From: Clarkia xantiana subsp. parviflora
Lineage: Eukaryota; Streptophyta; Magnoliopsida; Myrtales; Onagraceae
DNA: 64,000 nucleotides
Direction of reading: 5' to 3'
NCBI GenBank assembly: GCA_036873135.1
Contig: JAPTYO010000010.1
Location: 6,982,634-7,046,633 of the forward strand
This document shows positions 45,760-57,727 of this stretch, in pieces. A model generated the notes under the pieces. That model worked only from the letters and a program-made list of their open reading frames with translations. It searched no databases and was not told the DNA's origin. How positions within the stretch are numbered: position 1 is the stretch's first letter; every line of letters begins with the position of its first letter. The position numbers and the translations under genes were made by a program.

Positions 45760-46843
45760 TTATGGAGATCCTTTCTTATGGCACTGAAGATTGGGTCATG
45801 TGTCAGCTAAAAGACTTAGTAGTATAAAGAGTCTATGTGGTTCTGATATTGATCAAATAAGGTGATATACTATCTGCCCTCTTGCTAAGCAGACAAGAAA
45901 ACCCTCTACTGAAAGTGTATCTCATGCTGCTGCTCCTTTTGAACTTGTCCATTTGGATCTTTAGGACCTTACAAGATTTCTACTATAAAGAGGTTTCAAT
46001 ATTTCCTCACAGACGTTGATGATCTCTCAAGGCACACATGAGTTTATTTGTTGGCCAACAAAACTGAAGCTATATGCCATATTAAGAATTTTCTAGTAAT
46101 GGTGAAAATTCAGTTTCACAGCTCAGTTAAGTGTTTTAGGAGTGACAATGGAGGAAAATTTGTAAATGAGATCAGCAAGCAACTTTTTCAACAACTTAGG
46201 ATTCTTCATCAAACCAGTTGTTCCTTTACTTCACAACAGAATGCCAGAGTGGAGAGGTAGCATCGACATTTGCTCAATGTGGCTAGAGCACTTCGATTTC
46301 AAGCTTCTATTCCCATTCATCATTGGGGATACTGTGTTATGGCAGCCTGCTATCTGATCAATCTAATTCCCTCTCATGTTTTGAACGGAAAAACACATTA
46401 TGAGTGCTTAAGAAATAAAACATCATCTCCCAACTACCTAAGAGTTTTTGGTTGCTTATGTTACACGACCAAACTAAACAATTCAGACAAATTTCTTCGA
46501 GGTCTGAACCTGCAGTTTTTATGGGTTATTCCCCTACTCGAAAGGGATACTTGGTGATGAATTTGAGAGATCATATATTTCAGGTGAGTAGGGATGTTGC
46601 ATTTGATGGTAAGATATTTCTTTTAAGTTTAAGCAGAAATGAATTGGAGGAGAAGTTCCCTTTTCTAAAGAAGACTGTTGTCAGCACTGATGTTGAAATA
46701 CATTCATTTACTGATGAGCAACAACCTGATGCACCTGCACATGTCAATGATGAAATTCCTCATTTGAGGAGATCTACAATAGTAAGGCAGACTCCTTTCT
46801 GGGCAAGTGACTATGTTACACCCACCATTTCTCAATCAAGTGC
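45760..46843 (+). pseudogene. Copia GAG-pre-integrase and integrase, broken
   Basis: Degraded pre-integrase remains (about 45780-45960) are followed by integrase pieces in several frames. SDNGGKF marks the second acidic residue near 46143, and SQQNARVER stands where the catalytic Glu is expected, so the Glu appears lost. YLINLIPS and VFGCLCY blocks follow. The frame ends at the solo LTR insertion at 46844. Confidence 0.85.
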
Positions 46844-49361
46844 TGTAAACACTCGATTTTGACCCGGACGTAACGACGTTACACATAATACGTCAATTCT
46901 GGACGCATCAAGCTACGAAGTCTCCAAGAAATGCTTAAGTGCATATTAGGAAATTATTATAAATATATTTTAAAATATTTTGAATATATTTAATATTTTT
47001 GGAATATTTAAAAAAAATATATATTAATTAGTTTATTTTTTATTTTTTAGACAATTATCTGTAAGGTATTTACCTACAGATATCATCTTTTATTTAAAGT
47101 TAATTATCTGTTGAGATATATATCCCTAGGAATTATCTGTAAGCTAATTATCTGTTAGCATTTTTTATTTAGATTTTATCTGTAATCTAGGCTAGGTTTT
47201 TACTATAAATAGGGGTCCAGTTCTACAGTGCAAATACACATTCTTGAATGACGCGGTGCTAACACGTGTCAAACATGTGGTGCCACTTCAGCGAATAAAT
47301 TTTGGACATGTAACTGAAAGTTGCTGTTACATAAACACTTGTAATAAAATCACTGGTTAGAGGCCACCACATCCTTGCCATGTGGTGGTTGCGTGCTATG
47401 TAAGAATTTCTCGAAAAACACTGAAAAAAACACAAAATAGCTAAATAATATATTTTCATCGATTCCCGTGCATTTTTGTCTTGTAATTGCCTATCTTCTC
47501 CAATTTGCTGCTACCTCTGTCTGTTCCGCCCGCTCAGGCCACCCTGTTTCACTTTAATCTCCGCGACCACCTCCTTCCCGACTTCGCTCCGGCCACCACC
47601 TCATCTCCGGTGACCATCTACAACTCGCTCCACCTTCGTTCCACTCTGAGTTCGCCCGAGTTCAGCTCGCTGTTGCAGTCTTCCTCCCTAACGGACAAAG
47701 CTGTCGATCCCGAGATTTTTAGGTGAGCTCGCCGATTTCTTCGGAATCGCTCCCTGCTCCAGTTTGAATTCGACCCGTCGTCCATTAGCCTTCGCATCCG
47801 AATAATCGTACGATTATGAAAGCATCGACAACACTTCTGTTCGGTACTCCACTGGCCACCCTAGCCACCGTCAATTCCTTCATCGGCAAACCTCCCATCA
47901 CTAACCACCGATGTCCCTGTCCTGCTGCTAACCGACCCACCAGTGCTCCGTCGTCGGTGTCCGATTTACCGTTGATTCATCTCTCTGGTATTTAGATTTC
48001 GTCTTCCTCCGAGACCACCCAGGTCGAAAGGTCTGAACTTGAAATTAATCCCAACTGAATGAATTTGGTTGTGGGTTAAGAACACAATAGGGACCTGAAT
48101 GTTTGCCCATGTTGCCAATTGGGGTCTGAATTGAAAAATGATATTATTAAGGGCCTGAATTTTGAGTTTTGTGTTTTTTCGGGTTTTCGTCCAAATTTTC
48201 TGTTAAATGTAACGGAACCACGTGAAAAGACAGAATTACCCTTTTGCAATTATTATATAATTTATCAGTTTAATTAATGAAATATGAAATGTCTAAAATA
48301 CCCATGCACACTAATTATGCCCTTAAGGCCACCACGGCTCCAGCCACCACCACCCAGCTCCGGCGACCACCACCCCAGCTCCGACGACCACCATCCCAGC
48401 TCCGGCGACCCAAAAAAGCTCCGATCGGAGCTTTTTGGGTCGCCGAAGGGGGGTTAGGGTCGCCGGAGCTGGGGTGGTGGTCGCCGGAGCCGAGTGGTGG
48501 TTGCCGGAGCTGTGGTGATTTAAAGGGCATTTTCGTCTTTTTAGGTCAAACATGTGAGGGACACACTTTGGTCAAAGGGCATTTTCGGATTTTCAGTTTA
48601 TTTTCGGTCACATGCCAAGCATGTGACCACTTTCCGTCACTTTTAACAGAAAAAATAGACGGAGACCTCTCATATAAACATAACTCAAAATTTAGGCCCT
48701 TAATAATATCAATTTTCAATTCAGACCCCAATTGACAACATGGGCAAACATTCAGACCCCTATTGTATTCTTAACCCTTTAGTTGTTTGTATATGTCTAT
48801 GCTTTGGATTTTTCGGACTTTGCTGACTTTTAATTCCCTTTAATGTGTTGTTTTTCTTCAAGTAATTAACTAGTAATAACCGAAGAGAATATGTGATATA
48901 AGTTAGTGCAATCGCCATGTCTAACTTTATCTAAGTTTAACCTTCCTTCAGCATGTTTATTTTTGATAGCCATAACTCTAATGACATAGATTAGTAACTT
49001 AATCCATCTTCTATACTTATATGCAGTTTTTTTTTCCAAAATTGATGTAATGATTAGTATGTTGATTTTTTTATTTATAAAAAATGTAATTAATTTTTTC
49101 GTAACTTTTTCTAAAGGAAACTTGCAAATTAAGTGAATTGAGTACCGAAAGGGCGAGATTATTATCATGTGTTTTAGTCCGTAATAGAACCCCCGAACTC
49201 GAATCTTTACTCGTAGACTGATCTTAGATCTAAGTGTTCAATTCGTTATTTTCTTAGGTAATCTAGGATTTTGGTTAGCCTTATAGTTAATTAGTGGCGA
49301 CTCTATTCAAAATTCACGTTTTCAAAACATAGTTCGCCGTAGGTTAGATTTAGGTCTGACA
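46844..49361 (+). mobile_element. Solo LTR inserted in copia pol
   Basis: It begins TGTAAACACTCG and ends GGTCTGACA. The 5-bp flanks AGTGC (46839-46843) and AGTTC (49362-49366) differ at one base. A TATAAATAGGGG promoter motif lies near 47204, preceded by repeated ATTATCTGT motifs. Without the nested foldback (48073-48777) the LTR is about 1.8 kb. A relative in reverse orientation, with its primer site, is at 55949. Confidence 0.75.
48073..48777. mobile_element. Foldback MULE-like element, copy 4
   Basis: The 705-bp element starts GGGTTAAGAACACAATAGG and ends CCTATTGTATTCTTAACCC. The 9-bp flanks TTTGGTTGT (48064-48072) and TTTAGTTGT (48778-48786) differ at one base. The core centres on AGCTCCGATCGGAGCT, with CTCCGGCGACC repeats on both sides. 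Confidence 0.88.
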
Positions 49362-51000
49362 AGTTCATCCAATGCTACCTTTGGTTTGGAAAAATTCATT
49401 CAGTATAACATAATATCATATTCTCACAAGTGTTTTCTAGCAGATATTGCAAAGATTAGAGAACCCATGACTTATAGGGAGGCCATTCAAAATGAGAACT
49501 GGATCTTAGCCATGAAAAATGAAATCAAAGCATTGCAAGACAATCATACTTGGGAGATCACAGACTTACCAAAAGGGAAGAGGGCCATTGGTTGCAAGTG
49601 GATCTTTCGAGTTAAGTACAAAGCTGGTGGAACAAGTAAGGCTGGTTGCAAAGTGATATACTCAGATTGAAAGGAAGGATTTCACTGAAACTTTCAGTCC
49701 AGTTGCAAAGATGCCTACAATATGATCTATCTTGGCAATTGCAACTGCTAGAAGTTGATATATTTTTCACATGAATGTGAACAACGTCTTTCTACAAGGT
49801 GACTTATATGAAGAAGTGTACATGCAGATACCTCAGGGATTTGAGGAGTCAAATGGAGCAGGACAAACAAAAGGGTATGCAAATTGCTGAAATTTCTATA
49901 TGGGCTTAAGCAAGCTTCTAGGCAATGGAACATTAAGTTCACCCAATCACTTTTGAAGATTTGATATGTGCAGAGCAGATCAGACTATTCACTTTTTACT
50001 AAATCAAAAGGAGATCATCATGTCTTCTTATTGATTTATGTAGATGATATTCTGATTACAGGTTCTAATGAAGAGATGATATTGGATCTGAAAAGGGTTT
50101 TGGAGACTAATTTCAAACTCAAAGACTTGGGTCAACTTAAGTATTTTTTGGGGTTGGAGTTGGCAAGGTCTAAGAAAGGGATACTTCTCAATCAACGAAA
50201 ATATGCATTAGAGATCATTATGGATGCTGGTCTTGGCAATGCAAAGCCTTCCCCTACACTTATGGAGTCAGGATTGAAATTGACAACTAGGTAATATAAT
50301 GAGTATTTCGAATTAAACAAGGAGGATGATTTGTTTGAAGACAGAGCCTTATACATGAGACTATTTGGTAATCTTCTGTACCTTACCATGACAAGATCTG
50401 ACATTGCCTTCTCCGTGCAGCAGCTAAGTCAATTTGCTCATCAACCAAAGAAGTCTCACTTCAAAGCAGTAATGAGAGTGATTCGTTACATAAAAGGTTC
50501 CCCTGGTTAAGGTTTATTCTAATTGCTCTGAGAATAAACTTGATCTAAAGATCTTTTGTGATGCAGATTGGGGTTCCTGCCCCTTTTCAAGAAGGTCCAT
50601 CAGTTCTTACTGCGTAAAACTAGGAGATGCAGTAGTGGGTTAGAAGGTGAAGAAGAATTTAATTGTATCTCAGTCAATCACATAAGCTGAATACAGGAGT
50701 TTGAGTCTTGCAGCAGCTGAAGTAACGTGGATGAAAGGTTTGCTGAGTGAAATATGAATCAAGGTAAAACTTCCAATCACTATATATACTCAGATAGTGA
50801 AGCTGCAATAAGGATGAGCAAAAATCTTTTATTCCATGAACGAACTAAACACATTGAGCTTGACTGCCATACAATACGTGAAAATGTTGTTGATGGAACT
50901 ATAAAAGTTGTGCATGTAGCTTCTGAAGAACAACTTGCCGATTTGCTCGCCAAAGCATTGCACAGACAACAACATGAGTTTCTTATTAATTAGTATGGCA
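49362..51000 (+). pseudogene. Copia reverse transcriptase and RNase H, broken
   Basis: The RT starts with MTYREAIQNENWILAMKNE and CKWIFRVKYK. It then shows the catalytic YVDDILITGS (about 50035) and LGQLKYFLGLE. RNase H follows with YSDSEAAIRMSKN and HIELDCHTIRE, ending near 50993. Several stops and frameshifts separate the pieces. Confidence 0.88.
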
Positions 51001-51044
51001 TCAAAAACGTTTTTCGAGAAGACAAGAAGAAGGAAGGAGTGAAT

Positions 51045-51053
51045 GAGGGGGGA
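51045..51053 (+). promoter_or_regulatory. Copia polypurine tract
   Basis: GAGGGGGGA lies immediately before the 3' LTR, as expected for plus-strand priming. Confidence 0.75.
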
Positions 51054-51213
51054 TATTAAGGGTTATAACACACTTGTATAGTGGTGTCTATTCCGTATGT
51101 AAAAGCTATTATGTTAGTTAGGTTTACTATATATAGTAACCGAGGCACTCTTGTACATTTGATGATTGATAAAATGAATTGTTCAATTTTACATTGATCT
51201 CCAATTCTCTAAA
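51054..51213 (+). repeat. Copia 3' LTR
   Basis: It matches the 5' LTR from TATTAAGGG to TCTCTAAA with a few substitutions and a short deletion, and is followed by ATTTC. Confidence 0.87.
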
Positions 51214-51428
51214 ATTTCGGGTTTTTTTGTTGTAAATTTCGGTTTATTTGGAAATTATAGTTATTTTCGGTTATTTCCTAGGGATTAGGGTTTCCATTTC
51301 CGTTATTTAAGACAATAGTAGCCGTCGCTGAACTCAGTTTAATGATATATGAAAAAATCGATGTTTTTCCATAAACCCTGCGTTTGCGATATTCAAATTG
51401 AATCAACGATTTATGCGCATTTATTCAT

Positions 51429-51946
51429 GGGTTAAGAACCTATGAAAGGTCTGAACTATCACCCATGTTAACGGGAGAGGTCTGAAATTTAAAAAGTTAA
51501 TAACGGAGGTCTGAAATTTCAATTTTGTTGATTTGAGGTTTTCCGTCCATTTTTAGGGTTAAACTTAACAGAATTGTGTGAAATGACATTTTTGCCCCTT
51601 TAATATTTTGTTTTATTTAATATCTTATTTAAGGAAATGTAAAATGACAATTTTACCCCTAAAGTCAAATTAAAACCACCCATGGTGGCTTCAAGGGCAT
51701 TTTGGTCTTTTCACTTCAAGCATGTGAGGGGCACACTTGATAGAAGGGCATTTTTGGAAATTTATTTTATTTCCGGTCACATGCCAAGCATGTGACCAAC
51801 TTCCGTTAGTTTTAACGGAAAAAACTAACGGAGACCGCTGTTATCAACAAAACTGAAATTTCAGACCTCCGTTATTAACTTTTTAAATTTCAGACCTCTT
51901 CCGTTAACATGGGTGATAGTTCAGACCTTTCATAGGTTCTTAACCC
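51429..51946. mobile_element. Foldback MULE-like element, copy 5
   Basis: The 518-bp element starts GGGTTAAGAACCTATG and ends CATAGGTTCTTAACCC, flanked by identical 9-bp TTTATTCAT (51420-51428 and 51947-51955). It is the shortest copy and lacks the CTCCGGCGACC core of its relatives. Confidence 0.92.
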
Positions 51947-51980
51947 TTTATTCATTCATCACGCTGCATCACATATATAT

Positions 51981-51983
<3 letters not shown>

Positions 51984-52042
<59 letters not shown>
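51984..52042. repeat. TA microsatellite (about 59 bp)
   Basis: A pure TA tract right beside the right end of the solo LTR, with a second short tract at 52046-52062. Confidence 0.9.
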
Positions 52043-52045
<3 letters not shown>

Positions 52046-52062
52046 AATATATATATATATAT

Positions 52063-52861
52063 AACGAATATGCAATTATTGTAACTTTAATTATAATTAC
52101 ATTTTAAATTGATTGTTAAAATTTAATAATAAAATATATTTAAGTAAAACTATTGTAGACATATATACTATTATGTAAGTATTACATAAATTTATGTATT
52201 TTTTAAACTACACATAAAAAGTTTACATGACACTTTTAAGAAAAGCAATTTAAGTAATAGCATTATGATACTTTAAATCTCAATTATATATATGTGTAAT
52301 TAGTACTGCACAACTCATTCTCAATTACGTTGTAATATACTAATTAGTGAGAAATATATTATTATACTAGAGAATTTAATGATCGATGTGCGTGTAAAAC
52401 AAATATGCTCAACCAATTACCTACCTATTATATTCAAAGATCTCTAAAGAAGATCAAATTGAAGTGTTATCTCGAAACCCTTATCCTACTCGATGGCTTT
52501 CATATCTTGTACACGTGTATCCGTCGAAAATTCTCTTTGGTGATCACAAAAAAATGATCAATCATAAATATGGAATTAAGTCAAATTAATAAATGTTGTC
52601 TATCACGAACATATGTCGAACATGTCGGGTTACGAATAATTAAGAGTCAGATCGATCATTAAAGTTCTTCATTGCATTTTCAGATACAGAGACATAAAGA
52701 AGACAACCCAACTTGACACAGTAACTAAAAAAACAAAAACAAAATTGACACTGTGCCTCATCCTCTAGCAAGGCAATAGAGGAGGGACGACCTATTGATA
52801 ACCTAAATTACATACTAGTTTAGTTTAGGGTTCCTTAAAATAGAAAATTAAAGATTTTATG
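52063..52861. other. AT-rich intergenic, MITE-like traces
   Basis: It contains ATTACATAAATTTATG and related phrases that resemble the Harbinger-type MITEs, but no bounded element. CCTCATCCTCTAGCAAGG near 52756 is shared with the 3' flank of the EF-hand gene at 57.7 kb. Confidence 0.45.
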
Positions 52862-52863
52862 TC

Positions 52864-53033
52864 TCACTCTTTCTGTCCCAGATCGTGTTTCACCGTTAAG
52901 ATATTGACACGTGTTTATGTGTAATTAAGTCGCTATTTTGTTTTCTTTTAAAGCAATGTTGAGATTTATGAACTCAATCTAATAACATATCAAAATCTTA
53001 ACGATGGTACACGATCTGGGGCACAAAGAGTGA
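52864..53033. mobile_element. Short foldback MITE downstream of EF-hand gene 2
   Basis: The ends TCACTCTTTCTGTCCCAGAT and ATCTGGGGCACAAAGAGTGA form an inverted repeat. CCGTTAAGATATTGACA and its complement continue the arms. Related sequences lie at 53575-53750 and 62846-63010. Confidence 0.65.
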
Positions 53034-53105
53034 TACAGAAAATCTGAATCTATAGAAAGACACGTGACCATGAAAGATTTATATGAGGATGATGGATCTA
53101 ATGTT

Positions 53106-53381
53106 TTACCCGACAATGGTGATATTAAGGTACTTTCGTGCAAATTCAACAAGAGCCGACATCTCGGTCTCATCAATAAACCCATCGCCGTTCTGATCGA
53201 CTTTCTTGAGAACACGGCGGCCCTTAAAACGGCAGAACCAACCACCGTGGGCACGCATAGCCTCACGAATCTCGGCCTTGCTAAGCTTCCCATCACCGTT
53301 TTCGTCAAATTTCCGGAGCAACCACCGCTTGAAGTCTTCCATCTTCATCTTCTCATCACGGCCCCCATTTTTGAACGCCAT
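53106..53381 (-). CDS. Small two-EF-hand calcium-binding protein, paralog 2
   Basis: Intronless, 91 residues. The EF-hand loops are DENGDGKLSKAE (26-37) and DQNGDGFIDETE (62-73). The linker REAMRAHGGWFCR is the same as in paralog 3. It differs from paralog 3 at only about ten positions, so the two are recent duplicates. Paralog 1 is more distant. A minus-strand TATA box lies about 75 bp upstream. The role is probably calcium sensing; the target is unknown. Confidence 0.92.
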   Translation of the reverse strand: MAFKNGGRDEKMKMEDFKRWLLRKFDENGDGKLSKAEIREAMRAHGGWFCRFKGRRVLKKVDQNGDGFIDETEMSALVEFARKYLNITIVG

Positions 53382-53456
53382 GAATTACAGATAAATCAAA
53401 CTATTCGATTTTCCTCTTAGATAATTAGATGCACAAACCGTTGCTGAAAGATCCAG

Positions 53457-53464
53457 TATTTATA
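53457..53464 (-). promoter_or_regulatory. TATA box of EF-hand gene 2
   Basis: TATAAATA on the minus strand about 75 bases upstream of the ATG. Confidence 0.7.
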
Positions 53465-53574
53465 CAAGGTTGTGTGGAATGCAGTCCATTCACTTATAGT
53501 ATTGTGTACATTTTTCACGAGTTGATTAACGAGTTGATTAATTTCATTAATTAGTAGCGAGGGAATCCACATCA

Positions 53575-53750
53575 CCTGTCCCACACTTATATTCCTGATC
53601 GAGTCTCTCCGTTAAGATTTTGACACGTTTACTTAATGTAATTAATTTTGTGTTTTTTTGTTTTTAAAAAACCTATCGGATTAATGAACTCTAGAAAAAA
53701 TAAAAATTTAAGAACACATGTCAAAAAATAATAATAATAGTGGGAAAAGT
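53575..53750. mobile_element. Diverged MITE upstream of EF-hand gene 2
   Basis: It shares CCGTTAAGATTTTGACACG with the 52864 element and ends with AACACATGTCAAAA. The arms are decayed, so the borders are approximate. Confidence 0.45.
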
Positions 53751-55948
53751 ATTCTGAATTCATAGAGATATTGTAAATTGATCATTTCTTATCAACAAAT
53801 TATAATAAGTTAACCACCATTAAGAAAGTTGAGTATATATTCCCTCGTGAATCCTCCTGCTAATCATGAAAACGGAATCATTAATTAAGAAATATTATAT
53901 AGCCCATATGTTGAAACGTTAATCATTTTTCTAATTATATTATATGTATGGTGATGGTGTGTTTTCTTTGGAAGATGGTTCTTTTCCTTCTTCTTTTTTT
54001 CCCACATCCGATATTCTACTCGAGGGGTCCATATATGTCTGGTTGGTTGTCTGGTCTTGACTAATTAAGTTTTTTTTTTTTTTTTGCCAACACAATCTAA
54101 CAACTATTATAGTTTGTGATCCAGAAACCAAGAAGTGATTGGGTTCATTCTAGAACAAAAAAAACTTTAAAATAAAACTATATACATACATATTAGGGGT
54201 AAACGGTTTCACGTACCCTATAATTTTAGGGATTTCCGAAACCTAGCTACCAACCAGTAATCAATTAACATCTATTGCTTCGAAGAGACCTGTTTTGATT
54301 TAGCAGTCATGTCTGGATGGTTGATGAATTCGGGTTCAAGAGATATTACCGATGGAATTATGTACTAAAAAATGCGTATCTGGCATAGACTGAACTGCAA
54401 AAAAGCTTTTACTTGGATCTAGGATTTATCAGCTACATTGAAAAATTGTTAGTGCTCGGCAATGCCTTGTTTCTGTAACAATCTTTTTCGCTAAACTGGA
54501 TAAACCTCTAGATTGAATACATAGAGCACAAGAATAACCTTATGGGCTTTAATACGACATATTTTAATGCTAGAAGCAACTTACTTCTTTGGATCGCATC
54601 GTTAAACCGAACATACAACATGCTTTGTTAAGAGGAGAGCCTGATGGAAGGATATCTCTGATTATATTTGTGCTCTATTACTGTAAATGTCTCGACAGTT
54701 GTATATTAGGCGATGGATCTAGAAATCACATCACAAATAAATCGGGCCAACAACTTAGTCAAGCCCATTTTATGTGAATGGAAATACAAGTGTGGTTTTG
54801 TACCATGTTGACTATATTTACTCAATCCTCCCTACTTCTCTTCTATTTATATATATGAACCTACTTATCTCTTCAAAATGTGAAATAATGCTACTTCTTT
54901 CTTTAAAGTTGAGTGTCTAATTTTCCTGAAATACAACTTTCATTTTAAAAATATTCTCATTTGTTTTTCATGTTGACGAAGAACAGAATTCTCCTTGATC
55001 ATTGTGTACGACAGTTTCTCGTCTTCGATCGACATGTGATTTCTAATGACTGTATTTGATAACTTGTCGTTGTTGTCGACTTTCATGTTCTTTATTTGAG
55101 TTTCGGTACTGGTTCAGTTTTGCTAAATGAATTCTGTACTGAATCCGATTCAATGACATTATTGTATCCTGGGAGGTGATCACCCAACGCGAGGGTGAGA
55201 TGGTTCAAAATTACTATAAGAAAACAGTAATATGCACGAGCCTCAATATTAAAAACCGCTATCGTTGTTCGGTTGATTATATACCAATTTCAACATTGTG
55301 CATATTTTACTTGTTAATTACGCAATTGCATGTTGAACACTGAAACCTAACTAATTGCGGTTAGTTTTTAAATTTTCATAATATTGCAATTTAATTATTC
55401 CAACCATCTTTTCTTGTAGCTTATATAAAGTAGCCTACTATGCAATGAATTTTAGTACGCACAGATGAGACTGAGATGACATGTAATACACTAATTTATC
55501 TCATACCAGATAGAAAAAAGTGATTTAGATTACATCTATCTGAATAATAAATGTACCAGCCCAGAATAACTTCCTCATTTCATTTCTTCGGTCTTAGTGA
55601 GAAAGAACGGATTTAGCTAAACTAGGTTGACCTAATCAGAACAGTCACTTGAGCTTAAGGCGATTACAAATGGTGTCCGTGTCAACTTTGGACTCTCCGT
55701 AGATCTAGTTGCCCTGAAATTTAGGCGTTTGGAAACTATTCTAAAGTATTGTGAATTCAAACAATACCAAAAAAAAAAAAAAAATGTTAGATGTAACTCT
55801 AAAAATATGTACATGTCATTTAAAAAAAAAAAAAAAAAAAACAAACCTAGAATGACGAAGATAATAAAATATAAAAAACTCAAAAAACATGGCAATAAGT
55901 GAATATAACGATCCTGAACCCTCTAAATCTCCAACAGAGTCGCCAAAT
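53751..55948. other. Noncoding region, possibly retroelement internal remnant
   Basis: No credible coding region. A run of A lies at 55820-55841. Just to its right, GAGTCGCCAAAT (55937-55948) is, on the minus strand, a primer-site-like TTTGGCGACTC next to an LTR end. Part of this region may therefore be the decayed inside of that element. Confidence 0.45.
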
Positions 55949-57175
55949 TGTCATACCTAAAACGATTACATTGTGAAAACGTGGATTTTAAAAAAGAATT
56001 GTCACTAGTTAATTATAAGACTTAGAAACTTATATTTTCTAGGGAATAACGAATTAAACACCTAGGTATCAAATCGGTCTACGATCAGAAATTCGAATTT
56101 GGTGATTTTATTACGAATTAAACACGCGGTAATAATATCGCCGTTTCGGTACTCAATTAACTTAATTTGTCATATATTTATTTATTTTTCAATTTTACTT
56201 AAAGAATTATTTAACAAGGATTTCATTATGTACATATATATACAAATAATACAACATGTAATAAAAACAAAACAATTCAATAAAACTTCATAATGGGTAG
56301 CTAAACAGATGCATAGAATGGGTAGCTAAATAGATGTGTGGCATATTTCCAAAGTGTTTCTTCTAGTTTTTCTCAGTATGCAATCACATCAACAAATATG
56401 TAAACAAAAATACAAACCAGACAACATGAAACATCGAGATGATTGTAGACATCAAGGAAAACATAAGAGATCAAAGTGCAGACCTGTAATTACTGGTAAA
56501 GTGGAGATTTCGGTTGATGGTATCTCGATTCCGGCGACTTGACTAAAGAAGGGACGACGAAGACTCGATCGAGACGGAGCTGGCGAGTCGAACCGATGAG
56601 GTGCTGTCAAGGTGAGGGCGGAGTGGCGAAATCGAGCTCAATTATGGACGTGCATGGTGATGATCGAATCAGAGGTGGCGAAGTTGGAGGGATGGACTGA
56701 GGAGACCGATGACCACAGACTTTCTTCCCTGTGGATAATCATCCTCTTCTACTAACCAAAAAAAGAAAACTTGAGAATTGTATGGGACTTGCACGAAGAA
56801 TGTTCTTTCTTCAAGTATATATTAACTTTATAATTTATTGATTTTCTTTCCCTTAATCTCCGTTTTTTTACATCAACGATACACATGTATTTATACTAAC
56901 AATAGAAGACCTAGGGTTTAATTTAATTTAGGAATTAAATTATTCTCCTAATAAATACTAAATATTTTAATCTAATAAGGAAATAAACATTGTTGATTTA
57001 TTCTTAATAATAAATATACATATAATGTTCTAATATACGCTGGAACATTTTTGTAAGTTTCTCGACTTGCCATTAGAAATTTCCTCATTTAGCGCGCCAT
57101 GTATCACGCATGTGGCGCGTGGTCCAAAATTAAATGTAAAACCCGTTAAATTAAAGGTGGCAGTGTATGGTTACA
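55949..57175 (-). mobile_element. LTR remnant related to the solo LTR at 46844
   Basis: On the minus strand the segment ends GGTATGACA followed by ATTTGGCGACTC, an LTR end plus primer site. The stretch AATTGAGTACCGAAACGGCG (minus, near 56150) closely matches the solo LTR near 49135. A minus-strand TATAAATACATG lies near 56890. The distal border (TGTAACCATACAC at 57175) is a guess. Confidence 0.5.
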
Positions 57176-57727
57176 TGTTTGCTTTGGGGATAATTAGACA
57201 CATTACTTTTTTATAGTTTTGGCCTTTGGGCATCTAATCGTTTGTATGTTAAAGTATAGTTCGAATGAAGATGATACGTTTATAAAGGCAATCCCTTCCT
57301 TGAGTGATATATACATTTTATCACTATATACTGAAAAATATAGGCTTTATATATATATATATTAAGAAACCTCTCTAATTAAGGAGATATTTTATGGATA
57401 ACATTTGACTTGTTTGTGAGCTAAAATTAGTTAAATCGGATGTAGACTCTCATATCATATTAGAAATAAGATGTGTGTATTTAACCTAATTATTCTATAA
57501 CTCGTGAGTAAGAGCGAACAGTTTAAACTTGTGAGTGTGACTGAAATTATTTTGGTACGCGGTTCTTTAGTAAAGAATATGGAAGAAAAAAAAAACTCTA
57601 CTTATATATATATCTCATACATATATTTCCAGACACATCCACACACGACATGACATGATACAATACCTCATCCTCTAGCAAGAGAGGAGGGACCAGATCA
57701 GATAACCTAAACTAAACACAAGTTTAA
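57176..57727. other. 3' flank of EF-hand gene 3, no gene seen
   Basis: AT-rich. CCTCATCCTCTAGCAAGAG (57666) and TAACCTAAACTA are shared with the region downstream of EF-hand gene 2, showing that the duplication included the 3' flank. Confidence 0.5.

Larger units (their letters stand above)
33137..51213 (+). mobile_element. Degenerate Ty1/copia element with two nested insertions
   Basis: LTRs of 176 bp (33137-33312) and 160 bp (51054-51213) enclose gag, protease, integrase, reverse transcriptase and RNase H in copia order. The whole is flanked by a perfect 5-bp ATTTC (33132-33136 and 51214-51218). A 10.7-kb element (33603-44292) interrupts gag and a 2.5-kb solo LTR (46844-49361) interrupts the integrase-RT linker. 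Many stops and frameshifts break pol, so it cannot move by itself. Confidence 0.92.
32928..51971 (+). mobile_element. Solo LTR (about 435 bp) interrupted by a copia element and a foldback element
   Basis: The left piece (32928-33136) begins TGATGCGGGCGG and the right end (51956-51971) finishes with CTGCATCA, giving LTR-like inverted ends TGATGC and GCATCA. Removing the copia insertion (33137-51213 plus one ATTTC) and the foldback at 51429-51946 joins the pieces into about 435 bp. No internal region or second LTR is seen. The flanks are TA-rich, so the target duplication is uncertain. Confidence 0.55.
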
